Shown here one piece after another: positions 47,455 through 56,231 of a DNA stretch of 64,000 bases (the stretch's first letter is position 1; each line of letters starts with the position of its first letter). The translations under genes were made by a program, and so were the position numbers. The notes beneath the pieces are model-generated. The model was not told the DNA's origin and searched no databases. It saw only the letters and a list, made by a program, of their open reading frames with translations. This stretch comes from Firmicutes bacterium HGW-Firmicutes-2 (GTDB lineage Bacteria; Bacillota; Clostridia; Lachnospirales; Vallitaleaceae), in NCBI GenBank assembly GCA_002841495.1, contig PGZV01000006.1:1-64000 (forward strand), written 5' to 3'.

Positions 47455-48318
47455 TCAAGCTTTTATACCCTCTTGCTCAAAGCTTTTAAACCAAATATTC
47501 ATGGACTCAATGCCGCCTGAAATCTGATTGTTGTTCCATAATGTACCACCGTATTCATATCCGCACTTGCCAAAAATCTTGTTCATGCTAGGTGAACCGG
47601 CGCGGGTCATAGTGTATGCGGTTTTTATACCTGCTGCTATCATAACCGTCTCCATTTTCCTCATCAAATGCATACTTAAGTTATAACCACGGTACTTTGG
47701 CAAAATAGCAAAATCAGTTACTTCCACATTTTCTTCATGAAAATTCACACTACAGGCACTGACCCCAATAAGATCATCCTGATTGAATAAACCAAAATAA
47801 AGTGTCTCATGTCCCATATTGTCTGTGATGTAAGTAGGATCTTCGATTGGATAAGGATGGGTCTTAAAAACCTGATCATATATATCAGCAATCTTTTTTG
47901 CATCACGTAAGTCTAACAACTTTATTTTATAACCCTCTTTTATGGTCGTGAGGTCTTCCATATTGCTGATCTTCTTTTTCGCTTCCCTAATGATAGATGT
48001 AAGTTCCTTTTTATTCTTTACGACTTTCCTATCCGGATTTGTATACTTCGCCATAAAAAAACAGGCTTTTTTTCCATTATAAAACCCAGGTATCTTTGCT
48101 TCTTGATCAAATCCATGTCTTATGAATTTGATTTTTGCAGCTTTTGGTGTCTTTGCAATAATCTTACCATATTCATGGTCTTCAACCATTAAGTCCAGTT
48201 GATCTATTAAATAAGGGTCAAGTGCATGCTTATAGTCATCTACAAATATCCTATCGTTGTGTTGTCCATGTTGTACCTTACTTCTACCCATTAATACTAA
48301 TTTCTCTTGTTCTTTCAA
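47455..48318 (-). CDS. ablB: Beta-lysine N6-acetyltransferase, GNAT family
   Basis: The 287-residue enzyme probably acetylates beta-lysine to N6-acetyl-beta-lysine, a compatible solute. The N-terminal part matches AblB (KVQHGQHNDRIFVDDY, KIIAKTPKAAK, KIPGFYNGKKACFFMAKY), and the C-terminal GNAT core has the acetyl-CoA pattern ILPKYRGYNLSMHL. The start is TTG 48318 behind GGAG. Its usual partner ablA (lysine 2,3-aminomutase) is not adjacent. It lies downstream of the BusR-like gene on the same strand with a terminator between. Confidence 0.85.
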   Translation of the reverse strand: MKEQEKLVLMGRSKVQHGQHNDRIFVDDYKHALDPYLIDQLDLMVEDHEYGKIIAKTPKAAKIKFIRHGFDQEAKIPGFYNGKKACFFMAKYTNPDRKVVKNKKELTSIIREAKKKISNMEDLTTIKEGYKIKLLDLRDAKKIADIYDQVFKTHPYPIEDPTYITDNMGHETLYFGLFNQDDLIGVSACSVNFHEENVEVTDFAILPKYRGYNLSMHLMRKMETVMIAAGIKTAYTMTRAGSPSMNKIFGKCGYEYGGTLWNNNQISGGIESMNIWFKSFEQEGIKA

Positions 48319-48360
48319 AACCTTATCTCCTTTTTGATCTTTCTTGTCTTATATGATTGG

Positions 48361-48402
48361 TAACAAAAACAAAGCACTCTAACCCAAAAGAGTTAGAGTG
48401 CT
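48361..48402 (-). terminator. Terminator between busR and ablB
   Basis: On the minus strand AGCACTCTAAC pairs perfectly with GTTAGAGTGCT around an 8-base loop, followed by TTTGTTTTTGTT. Confidence 0.75.
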
Positions 48403-48433
48403 GAATATATTCATAATTATAATCATCAAGCAA

Positions 48434-49081
48434 CTACTTCACGTTAATTTCTTTTAATGCATAATGCCGAATAAATTCCCCAAGCCTAACACTGGTTGCT
48501 GCTTCTCCAACATAGAGCAGTTTGTCATCCTTACTGATTTTTTCATACCCGGGTGGTGACAATAAAATACTCCCATCCCTTTTGATACCTACAATAGTTG
48601 CACCCGTGTTGGTCCAAAAATCAAGTTCCTGTATGCTTTTTCCAATGACTTCTGATGCCATGTCTATACTATATTCATATACGGTTATGTGTTCACTATG
48701 ATTAAATCGACTCGTATAATCTATGATGGCATTCATGGTCTCATTCATTTTATCTTCAATGGCATCCCTTTTTTTCATTAAATCTATTAACTCATCTTTT
48801 AATTCATTAACTGAAGAACGAATTCTGTATCTCTCAATAAACTCTAAAGCCCTGTCAACGGATGCCACATAAATACCATTTCCATGTTTGACTTCCACGA
48901 TATTCATATCGGACAAAAGTCGCATTGCCTTTCTGATGGTTTCCGGAGATACATTATACTCCCCTGCAAGTGTCGATCGTCCGCTTATTTTTGCCTGTCT
49001 TTTAATATCTTCACGACTGATTCTAGCAGCTACATCCACTGCTACCTGCATGTAAATCGGTGTAGAATTTCTTTTTGCCAT
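48434..49081 (-). CDS. busR: BusR-like regulator: GntR helix-turn-helix plus RCK_C domain
   Basis: The 215-residue protein has a GntR-type winged helix (1-75: STLAGEYNVSPETIRKAMRLL), a helical/coiled-coil linker (75-125) and a C-terminal RCK_C (TrkA_C) domain (about 130-212: TGATIVGIKRDGSILLSPPG, DKLLYVG). This is the BusR architecture; BusR binds cyclic di-AMP through RCK_C and represses betaine uptake in streptococci and lactococci. Here a bipartite inverted repeat covers its own -10 box and a matching one covers the opu promoter, supporting the same role with autoregulation. AGGAAGGTG precedes the ATG. Confidence 0.87.
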   Translation of the reverse strand: MAKRNSTPIYMQVAVDVAARISREDIKRQAKISGRSTLAGEYNVSPETIRKAMRLLSDMNIVEVKHGNGIYVASVDRALEFIERYRIRSSVNELKDELIDLMKKRDAIEDKMNETMNAIIDYTSRFNHSEHITVYEYSIDMASEVIGKSIQELDFWTNTGATIVGIKRDGSILLSPPGYEKISKDDKLLYVGEAATSVRLGEFIRHYALKEINVK

Positions 49082-49132
49082 GGTTCACCTTCCTCATATA
49101 CGCTTACAAAACAATTTCTTCTTAAATGAAAA

Positions 49133-49165
49133 GAGACAACTTTATTATAAAATAAGATTGTCTCT
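49133..49165 (-). promoter_or_regulatory. Predicted BusR operator over its own -10 box
   Basis: AGACAAC (49134-49140), 16 bases, ATTGTCT (49157-49163), with one extra matching base pair on each outer side (G at 49133, C at 49164). The spacer contains TATAAT on the minus strand (49144-49149). Half-sites and spacer length equal those at 30451-30482. Confidence 0.65.
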
Positions 49166-49225
49166 GGATATATGTCATTATACCTTATCTATTGTGTTTT
49201 GTCAAATATGCTGCTGATTTATTGA

Positions 49226-51265
49226 CTACACTCTTGAAGATATACGTTGTTTTAACTCGGAATAAGGCATAGGTTTTGCATAATGATACCCTTGTCCAAA
49301 TTGACAACCCATATCATGCAGTAAATCTCCTTGAGCTTTATGTTCTATACCTTCAGCCACTGTTACAATACCTAAAGCCTCCGTTAAGCTCAACAATTGC
49401 TTAACGATAATATATCCTTTATCTTTATCCAATATATCATCTATATAAGTCTTATCAATCTTTAATACATCAAAAGGAAACATACTTAAATAATTCAGTG
49501 ACGAGTATCTTGTACCAAAATCATCTAAAGACACTGAAAATCCGATAAATTTTAATTGTGCCATGACTTCTTTGGCCTTTGTCATATTTTTTATGATGGA
49601 ATGCTCAGTAATTTCAAAAGAAATCCTTTTAGCATTAATCTTATAAAGCTCCACCATTTCTATTAAATAAGGTATAAACTTTGAAGAATTAAATGTTTGA
49701 GTGGATATATTAATAGAAACCTTCAAATTCTCAAATGTTTCATGTTCTTCTGATATACTGTAAAAAGCATTTTCAATAACCCATCGATCCACTTTTAGTA
49801 TTTGCCCTGTTTGCTCAGCAAACTCAATCAGCTTACCAATATTCATATCTTTATGAGTCGGATCATTCCATCTAAGTAGTACCTCACATGCATCAAAAGT
49901 ATTTTCTTTCAGATTATATATCGGTTGATAATATAGCTCAAAAGCATCTTCTAATAAAGCATTATTTATTTTCTTCTCAAGACCTGCTCTAAAGAATACC
50001 TCTTCCAATAATGCTTGACTATAAAACTCATAACGACCTCTACCATTAGCTTTTGCCTTATATAGTGCTATATCCAGTTGCTTTAATACCTCTGATACAC
50101 TTTCTTGAATCATAAGACTGGTAACAACACCGATGCTTAAAGTCATCTGGTATTCCACATCCATCAGATTCCATTTACGATTGGATAAATCTAATATATA
50201 ATCCAACATCCTCTGTATCATTTCTTCATCCACAGTCTCCTGAATAATCAAAAAACCATCTCCCTGCCATCGATAGGCATGAGATAATTCTAAAAACTTA
50301 AGAGCTTTAGATAACGCGACTAAAAAAAGGTCACCATACTCGTGGCCGTGAATATCATTTAAGTCTTTAAAATAATCAATATTAATATAATAAGCTGTAA
50401 AAGGCTTTTCTTCTTCTAAAAGCGTTTCAATTCTCGTATCAAAAACCACACGATTATCCAGTCCGGTTATAGGGTCTTTTGTAGCCATCTCAATTAATTT
50501 TTGTTTGTGTTTGTGTTCATCCGTCACGTCGATGCCGAAAGAAACAATTAAAGGTGCTTCGTTCTCTGTTTCCATCAAGACATCATTCCAAATCATATCT
50601 CTAACCGTTCCGTCTTTTGCTCTAACTTTTGTCTCATAATTAATCAACTGTTTTTTTTCATACAGTCGGCCCATAAAAGTTGCCAAATCAAAGTCTTCTT
50701 CACTTGTTCTTGTATATTCAATCCAATTTTCTCCAATAAATGCTTCATCATAGCCCAAAATTTCATAATAATGCCTGTTTATATCCACTACTTCACCACC
50801 AATTTTCCAAATCATAATGGCTGCATTACTGTTGTTGTACAATAAGTCAAAATATTTCTTTTGCTTCTTGAGTTCATGGTTAATCTTGTCCAGATTTTTG
50901 ACTTTTTCTACCAGTTCATCATCAATAGCAATAAGCTCCTCTGAAGTCGCTAACAGTTCCTCATTTGTTGATTGAATTTCTTGATTTAAATGAAATACTT
51001 TATTGTTATTAAGGGTGGCAAAGTAATAGAACAACATACTGGTCATAACTACATAAAACCATCCTTTATAAAGCTGCATCTCTTGATACACCTTGTGATC
51101 TTGAACCAATATACTAAGAATGCCATCAGAAAAAAGTATCCATAATACACCAATTACTGCGTAAACGAGTGTAATTTTCCAAGGGTTATATTCTTTTTTT
51201 GACAAGTAAGTAACATCTTGATGATTCATGAGTCTTTTATGTACATTATCCAGCTTAATATCCAA
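49226..51265 (-). CDS. PAS-GGDEF-EAL protein, probable cyclic di-GMP phosphodiesterase
   Basis: The 679-residue protein has two N-terminal membrane helices (about 28-48 and 65-85) with little outside, a coiled coil, a PAS domain (about 130-255), a GGDEF domain with degenerate site QGDGF, and an EAL domain. EAL residues are kept: CEVLLRW, FEITEHS, SLDDFGTRYSS and VTVAEGIEH. Hydrolysis of cyclic di-GMP is expected, synthesis not. The start is TTG 51265 behind GAGGTG. Single gene next to busR but with separate transcription. Confidence 0.87.
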   Translation of the reverse strand: MDIKLDNVHKRLMNHQDVTYLSKKEYNPWKITLVYAVIGVLWILFSDGILSILVQDHKVYQEMQLYKGWFYVVMTSMLFYYFATLNNNKVFHLNQEIQSTNEELLATSEELIAIDDELVEKVKNLDKINHELKKQKKYFDLLYNNSNAAIMIWKIGGEVVDINRHYYEILGYDEAFIGENWIEYTRTSEEDFDLATFMGRLYEKKQLINYETKVRAKDGTVRDMIWNDVLMETENEAPLIVSFGIDVTDEHKHKQKLIEMATKDPITGLDNRVVFDTRIETLLEEEKPFTAYYINIDYFKDLNDIHGHEYGDLFLVALSKALKFLELSHAYRWQGDGFLIIQETVDEEMIQRMLDYILDLSNRKWNLMDVEYQMTLSIGVVTSLMIQESVSEVLKQLDIALYKAKANGRGRYEFYSQALLEEVFFRAGLEKKINNALLEDAFELYYQPIYNLKENTFDACEVLLRWNDPTHKDMNIGKLIEFAEQTGQILKVDRWVIENAFYSISEEHETFENLKVSINISTQTFNSSKFIPYLIEMVELYKINAKRISFEITEHSIIKNMTKAKEVMAQLKFIGFSVSLDDFGTRYSSLNYLSMFPFDVLKIDKTYIDDILDKDKGYIIVKQLLSLTEALGIVTVAEGIEHKAQGDLLHDMGCQFGQGYHYAKPMPYSELKQRISSRV

Positions 51266-51395
51266 TTGAGCACCTCTTATGATTTTGTCATCTATTGCAT
51301 ATGCATGGTAACATTCAGTATACCTGAAATCACTTCATAAAGCTATTATCTTATTGACCTAGACAGAACTGATGTAGATTATAATATTAAGCCGT

Positions 51396-52643
51396 CTATA
51401 ACGTCAAATCCTTTAAGAGATAGACATCTACAAGCGTCCCTTTAACAAATTCCCCTTTTTCAATCGTGATTTTTATATAGCCACTGGCTTTTGCCAGCAA
51501 CGTCATCATACCTGATTTACCATATAACGGTATTGCTTCCCATAAGTCGTCTTTTCTACTTAATTGAACCATCTGATAGGTTTCTCTTCCCGGTGCCGCA
51601 TACACACTTCCTGTAAGTTCAGCTTGTATATGAACCACTTCTTGATGGTTCCTTTGAATGGTTAAAAAATACCTTTTTACAAATAAGCTGAATGTGACAA
51701 GTGCCGATGCTGGATGGCCCGGAAGGCCTACCACAAGTTTACCGTCTATTTGTCCGAATATAGTTGGTTTACCCGGCTTAATGGCTATACCATGTACCCA
51801 AATCTGACTTTGGTTAAAAGATTCAATAACATTTCTTGTATAATCCTTTGCTCCCACAGAACTACCACCGGATATTAATACAATATCGCTTGAAGACAAA
51901 CATACTTTAAGTGCTTCTCTCATACACTCAAAATCATCCTTAACTATTCTACACGTATGAACGTCTCCACCTAATTGCTTGATCAATCCACCTAGGGCAT
52001 AACTGTTAATTTCTCTAATTTGTCCTAAAGCCTGTTCTTCCTCTATGCCAATGATCTCGTCTCCTGTAGAAATAATTGAAAAAACAGGTTTTCTATAAAC
52101 TTCAACTTTTCCGACACCCATTGATGCAAAAAGCCCTAAATCATAAGCGGTTATTCTCTTGCCTGCTGTAATATAAGTTTCACCTTGTGTCAGATCATCA
52201 CCGGTGTAACTGATGTTTTCGCCGTATAATACCGACTTATGAATACTTACAGATCCATCATCTAACTTTTGGGTATATTCAATCATGACCATACCTTCAG
52301 AGTTGCCCGGTAGCATCCCACCGGTAGGTACATATACAGTCTGACCTGTTATTAAAGTTTCTGTTACGACTTCCCCCATCGTAACTTCATGAATGACATT
52401 AAGAACACTAGGTGAAGCCTCAGAAGCTGATTGGACATCTTGAATCATAACCGCATAACCATCAACCGTTGAGCGATTAAATTGCGGTAGATTAGCCGAT
52501 GCCTTGTAATCTACAGCTACAATACGATCTATAGCATCCACAAGTGACACTATCTCTGTATCCATTTTATAGTCGTTTGCCAACTTTGTTATAATTTGAA
52601 GAGCTTCCTTTACAGGTATAGCATTAAAAAAATCCATAAACAT
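51396..52643 (-). CDS. moeA: Molybdopterin molybdenumtransferase
   Basis: The 415-residue MoeA inserts molybdate (or tungstate) into adenylylated molybdopterin. Family marks: PQFNRSTVDGYAVM, PTGGMLPGNSEGMVMIEY, IISTGDEI, SGGSSVGAKDYT and VVGLPGHPASALV, then the C-terminal barrel domain. AAGGA precedes the ATG. It lies 12 bp after mogA. No moaA, moaC, moaE or modABC genes are in the window. Confidence 0.95.
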   Translation of the reverse strand: MFMDFFNAIPVKEALQIITKLANDYKMDTEIVSLVDAIDRIVAVDYKASANLPQFNRSTVDGYAVMIQDVQSASEASPSVLNVIHEVTMGEVVTETLITGQTVYVPTGGMLPGNSEGMVMIEYTQKLDDGSVSIHKSVLYGENISYTGDDLTQGETYITAGKRITAYDLGLFASMGVGKVEVYRKPVFSIISTGDEIIGIEEEQALGQIREINSYALGGLIKQLGGDVHTCRIVKDDFECMREALKVCLSSSDIVLISGGSSVGAKDYTRNVIESFNQSQIWVHGIAIKPGKPTIFGQIDGKLVVGLPGHPASALVTFSLFVKRYFLTIQRNHQEVVHIQAELTGSVYAAPGRETYQMVQLSRKDDLWEAIPLYGKSGMMTLLAKASGYIKITIEKGEFVKGTLVDVYLLKDLTL

Positions 52644-52655
52644 CTCTTTTCCTTC

Positions 52656-53153
52656 TTATTTAGGGATTTCCCCGCACTCGGAAGTATCCCCAACGAGAAT
52701 TTGTAATCCGTGAAGCAAAGGTTCCAAAATAAAAGTCAAGGATTCTTTAACTGCCTTAGGGCTACCCGGAAGATTCACAATGAGTGTATTGCCTCGTATA
52801 CCTGCAACCCCTCTTGATAGCATGGCTTTTGGTGTTATATCCAAACTATTATGTCGAATTGCTTCTGCAATACCTGGCGCTTCTTTCTCTATAATATTCA
52901 TTGTAGCTTCAGGTGTCACATCTCTTTGACTGAAACCTGTGCCCCCTGTTGTCAATATCAAATTTATTTTCAACTCATCTGCCATAAAGACCATTTCATT
53001 GGATAAGCCAATAGCGTCATCCGGTAACATGATATATTTTAGAACTTTGTAACCAGCTTCAGTCATGATTTCTTCTATTAGTTTGCCACTAAGATCTACA
53101 CGTTCTCCTTTGGCACCTTTATCACTTGCTGTTATAATCCCTACTGTATACAT
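52656..53153 (-). CDS. mogA: Molybdopterin adenylyltransferase (MogA/MoaB family)
   Basis: The 165-residue protein adenylylates molybdopterin before metal insertion by MoeA. Motifs: VGIITASDKGAKGERVDLSG, LTTGGTGFSQRDVTPEA, SRGVAGIRGNTLIVNLPGSP. ATG 53153 follows AAGGAGG and gives the typical MYTVGI start; an upstream frame extension of ten codons has no site. It forms a two-gene operon with moeA. Confidence 0.93.
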   Translation of the reverse strand: MYTVGIITASDKGAKGERVDLSGKLIEEIMTEAGYKVLKYIMLPDDAIGLSNEMVFMADELKINLILTTGGTGFSQRDVTPEATMNIIEKEAPGIAEAIRHNSLDITPKAMLSRGVAGIRGNTLIVNLPGSPKAVKESLTFILEPLLHGLQILVGDTSECGEIPK

Positions 53154-53184
53154 AGAATTCCTCCTTGTTAATGACTTACTCATT

Positions 53185-53213
53185 ATTTTACGCTAGATAC
53201 AATCATATTACAA
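53185..53213 (-). promoter_or_regulatory. mogA-moeA promoter
   Basis: On the minus strand TTGTAA (53208-53213), 17 bases, TAAAAT (53185-53190), about 32 bases before the mogA start. The leader is too short for a molybdenum-cofactor riboswitch. Confidence 0.6.
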
Positions 53214-53337
53214 GGTTTAAACGTGTTTTATTGCTACAAGAAAAGAAGCTTCACTCATATTTCTGAACGGATCGATAGGAAAGGTATTTGACGTATTCTG
53301 CCATGTTTCAAGGCTGATTACTATAACAATAAACAAA

Positions 53338-53358
53338 GCCATGCTCATTGCATGGCTC
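53338..53358. other. Short hairpin in the mogA/AraC divergent gap
   Basis: AGCCATGC-TCATT-GCATGGCT is a perfect 8-bp stem. On the minus strand it is followed by TTGTTTATT, terminator-like, but no upstream gene on that strand needs one. The gap also holds an unassigned 47-codon minus-strand frame (53217-53360) without a ribosome binding site. Confidence 0.4.
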
Positions 53359-53447
53359 ATAGTTACATAAATATGATATTATCTCTTTAATACTACCTGA
53401 TGATACGTTATACTGAAAAAAACGACTATTAATTGGAGGCTAATTCT

Positions 53448-54284
53448 GTGCAAACGACTTATTTCCCCTTACAAGATTTGACATCCGGTTCTTTACCTAT
53501 TTACTTATCCAGTATAGGTTATGACTACGTAGAAGGGCACATGCATCGACCTGATGGGTATAGCCGCTACCAATGGGTACATACCACTTCCGGTGAAGGG
53601 GAACTCTCACTACATGGTCGCTTATACAGTTTACCTGTTGGACATGGCATGTTTCTATATCCGAATGTGCCCCATACTTATTATCCTAAGTCAAATCAAT
53701 GGATCACAGAATGGTTAAGCTTTGACGGTAAAGATATTGCCCAACTTGTGGATGCTATTGGCTTTCATTCTAGTGGCGTCTATCAACTGGATTATCTTGA
53801 CCAATTCAAAAACCATCTAAGAGAAGGGTATCGATTAGCAACTTCCACAAACCAATACAGTTCACTTGATATGTCCGCTTTCCTATATAATTTCCTCATA
53901 GAGCTTATAAAGAATGTAAAACCCCTACATAAGACTTCAAGATCCAATCAATATGATAAATTATTACCTGTGCTTTTATATCTGGATGTTCATTATTCTC
54001 AACCTATGGTACTAGAAATACTGGCTGAGCTTATACAAGTGAGTCCTCAGTACCTTTGCACTTTGTTTAAAAAAGTCTTTAATACAAGACCCTCTGCATA
54101 TCTGAACCATCTTAGAATTAATAAAGCTAAAGAAATAATGCTCACTCAGCCTCATAAAAGTATTTCTCAGATTGCTAAAGAGGTCGGAATAGAAAGTCCA
54201 AGCTATTTTAGTGCTTTATTCAAAAAACATGAAGGAAAAACACCCAATGATTTTATATCGCTACATCGCCCGCAATACGATTAA
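53448..54284 (+). CDS. AraC-family transcriptional regulator with cupin sensor
   Basis: The 278-residue regulator has an N-terminal cupin-like ligand domain (HMHRPDGYSRYQWVHTTSGEG, LYPNVPHTYYP) and a C-terminal pair of helix-turn-helix motifs (LAELIQVSPQYLCTLFKKVF, ISQIAKEVGIESPSYFSALFKK). Such proteins usually sense sugars or related small molecules. GTG 53448 follows GGAGG by eight bases; an earlier in-frame TTG overlaps that site. It is divergent from mogA. No sugar genes adjoin, so the target is unknown. Confidence 0.9.
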   Translation: MQTTYFPLQDLTSGSLPIYLSSIGYDYVEGHMHRPDGYSRYQWVHTTSGEGELSLHGRLYSLPVGHGMFLYPNVPHTYYPKSNQWITEWLSFDGKDIAQLVDAIGFHSSGVYQLDYLDQFKNHLREGYRLATSTNQYSSLDMSAFLYNFLIELIKNVKPLHKTSRSNQYDKLLPVLLYLDVHYSQPMVLEILAELIQVSPQYLCTLFKKVFNTRPSAYLNHLRINKAKEIMLTQPHKSISQIAKEVGIESPSYFSALFKKHEGKTPNDFISLHRPQYD

Positions 54285-54301
54285 TTCTTCCATCTAGGTG
54301 G

Positions 54302-54895
54302 TTATATACCACCGATTTTGTTAAGTGGTGCAACCCTAATAAGTGCCTTTCCTTCTATCTGGCGTAATGAAACCAAACCAAAATGTCTACTGTCTCGACT
54401 GACATCTCTGTTGTCCCCTAGTAGAAAATAATAGCCATCCGTTAGGGTGATCGGATACTGAATAATACTTGGGAAAGTCAAATCCTCAGTATAGGTTTCT
54501 TCCAATTTGGTATTATTCACATAGACATAACCGTCCTTTATATCAATACTGTCTCCTGGTACTCCAATAACCCGCTTGACCAAACGCATCCGCTTTGATT
54601 TTCCCGTGAATTTTGAAAGCATATCTTCGTATAATACTTTGATTTTCATCAAATAATCGTCTGTGACATATTCATTTTCTACAAAGACTACAATATCTCC
54701 CTGCTTAGGTGCTTCAAAAATCATACTAAGTTTTTCAATGACCAAAACATCGTTTTCCGTTAATGTGGTTTCCATTGAACTTTGTTTAACAGTTGAAAAT
54801 GTAAAGACTAATGTGTTCAGTAATGTTGTAATCACAAGAATAAAAAACAGGAGTTTAAGATAATCTATGATCTCAGTTATAAATTTATTTTTCAT
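54302..54895 (-). CDS. lepB: Type I signal peptidase
   Basis: The 197-residue membrane enzyme cleaves signal peptides of exported proteins. One N-terminal membrane helix is followed by the catalytic Ser in QSSMETTL and the general base Lys in MRLVKRVIGVPGDS. Late boxes are GYYFLLGDNRDVSRDSRHFG. It has a longer insert between Ser and Lys boxes (DDYLMKIKVLYEDMLSKFTG) than short Bacillus enzymes. AAGGGA precedes the ATG. It lies 15 bp after the preceding queA gene on the same strand. Confidence 0.93.
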   Translation of the reverse strand: MKNKFITEIIDYLKLLFFILVITTLLNTLVFTFSTVKQSSMETTLTENDVLVIEKLSMIFEAPKQGDIVVFVENEYVTDDYLMKIKVLYEDMLSKFTGKSKRMRLVKRVIGVPGDSIDIKDGYVYVNNTKLEETYTEDLTFPSIIQYPITLTDGYYFLLGDNRDVSRDSRHFGLVSLRQIEGKALIRVAPLNKIGGI

Positions 54896-54910
54896 TAATA
54901 TTCCCTTCTC

Positions 54911-55936
54911 TTACTTAATCAACATAGCATCTCCAAAACTAAAAAATCGATATGAAGATTCTACTGCAGCTTCATAGGCTTCTAGAATAAATTCACGACC
55001 TGCTAGTGCACTTACAAGCATGATTAAAGTCGACTCCGGTAGATGAAAATTGGTTATTAAAGCATCCACAATCTTAAATGAATATCCGGGGTAGATGAAT
55101 ATATCTGTCCAACCGCTACTTTTTTTAATATAACCATCCTCATCAGCAACAGATTCAAGGGTTCTAGAACTTGTCGTGCCAACTGCAATGACCCTTCCTC
55201 CTTTATTCTTAGCTGAATTGATTTTCAAAGCTTCTTCCTCTTCAATAAAATAGTATTCAGAATGCATATCGTGCTCCAGTACATTCTCTACTTTTACAGG
55301 CCTAAATGTTCCAAGCCCCACATGTAAGGTGATATAAGCGATCGCCACACCTTTTTCTTCTATTTTTTTCATGAGATCATGGGTGAAGTGCAATCCGGCA
55401 GTAGGTGCTGCAGCTGAACCCGTATGCTTAGAATAGACAGTTTGATACCTTTCTTTATCCTCTAACTGCTTCGTTATATAGGGTGGTAGTGGCATTTGCC
55501 CCAGTTGATCTAATACTTCCTCAAAAATACCTTCATATTCCAAGGCAACCAATCTATTGCCACCGTCCATGATTTCTAATACTTCGGCTTTAATCATGCC
55601 GTTGCCAAACTCAATGACATCGCCTACCTTAGCTTTTTTACCCGGTTTTACCATAACTTCCCACTGATTCTGCTTTTTTCTACTTAGAAGCAAAAATTCA
55701 ACTTTGCCTTGGGTCTTTGGTTTTTCTCCTATGAGTCTAGCAGGCATGACCCTTGTATTATTTAGTACCAAACAGTCTCCCGAGTGTAGCTCCTCCAAAA
55801 GATCTGTGAATTTTTTATGTTCTATAGAATGATTATTTCGGTCAAGTACCATAAGCCTTGAGTCTGATCGATCCTCCAAGGGTTCTTGAGCGATTAATTC
55901 TTGTGGTAATTTAAAAGTAAAGTCACTTAACTTCAT
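54911..55936 (-). CDS. queA: S-adenosylmethionine:tRNA ribosyltransferase-isomerase
   Basis: The 341-residue enzyme transfers and rearranges ribose from SAM to 7-aminomethyl-7-deazaguanine in tRNA, a step of queuosine synthesis. Family motifs: [49 protein letters not shown] and [19 protein letters not shown] 55936 (MKLSDF) follows AAGGAG and gives the normal length; an earlier ATG adds seven unusual residues. tgt is not in the window. Confidence 0.95.
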   Translation of the reverse strand: MKLSDFTFKLPQELIAQEPLEDRSDSRLMVLDRNNHSIEHKKFTDLLEELHSGDCLVLNNTRVMPARLIGEKPKTQGKVEFLLLSRKKQNQWEVMVKPGKKAKVGDVIEFGNGMIKAEVLEIMDGGNRLVALEYEGIFEEVLDQLGQMPLPPYITKQLEDKERYQTVYSKHTGSAAAPTAGLHFTHDLMKKIEEKGVAIAYITLHVGLGTFRPVKVENVLEHDMHSEYYFIEEEEALKINSAKNKGGRVIAVGTTSSRTLESVADEDGYIKKSSGWTDIFIYPGYSFKIVDALITNFHLPESTLIMLVSALAGREFILEAYEAAVESSYRFFSFGDAMLIK

Positions 55937-56033
55937 CACATACTCCTTAATATTCAATGTATCATTTTTACACTGCCTCTCATTATATAAAAAAAGACTT
56001 AAAGCGTCAACTGAATTAGACTATTATACATTA

Positions 56034-56082
56034 CATACAATATATAGCTACAAATGCATCTAAGATACCTATATATTGTATG
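56034..56082 (+). repeat. Intergenic dyad element, copy C
   Basis: A perfect 14-bp inverted repeat (CATACAATATATAG at 56034-56047, complement at 56069-56082) around a 21-base centre with the core GCATCTA. Outer arms equal those of copy A; the inner arms are changed and pair poorly. It lies in the 525-bp gap between queA and the next AraC gene. Confidence 0.65.
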
Positions 56083-56231
56083 TGCATCTGAAGAAATCCA
56101 GTTTTGCATACCAAGCAATATTAAAAAAACAAAAGTTTATAAATTTTTAATATAGAAATAATAAGAATACCCTTACATTATATCTATATTTGTAGTAAAA
56201 TATCAATATATACTATTACTCAACTTTCCAC

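Noticed and set aside
48344-48349. A TTGTCT half-site before ablB
   Set aside because: There is no partner AGACAA at the 16-base spacing, so BusR control of ablB is not supported by sequence.
48361-48402. AGCACTC and GAGTGCT arms suggest a second CIRCE element before ablB
   Set aside because: The spacing is 16 bases, not 9, the stem pairs fully as a hairpin and a U-rich tail follows on the minus strand: it is a terminator.
53217-53432. A molybdenum-cofactor riboswitch before mogA
   Set aside because: A good promoter lies only about 32 bases before mogA and I could not recognise the conserved core of that riboswitch.
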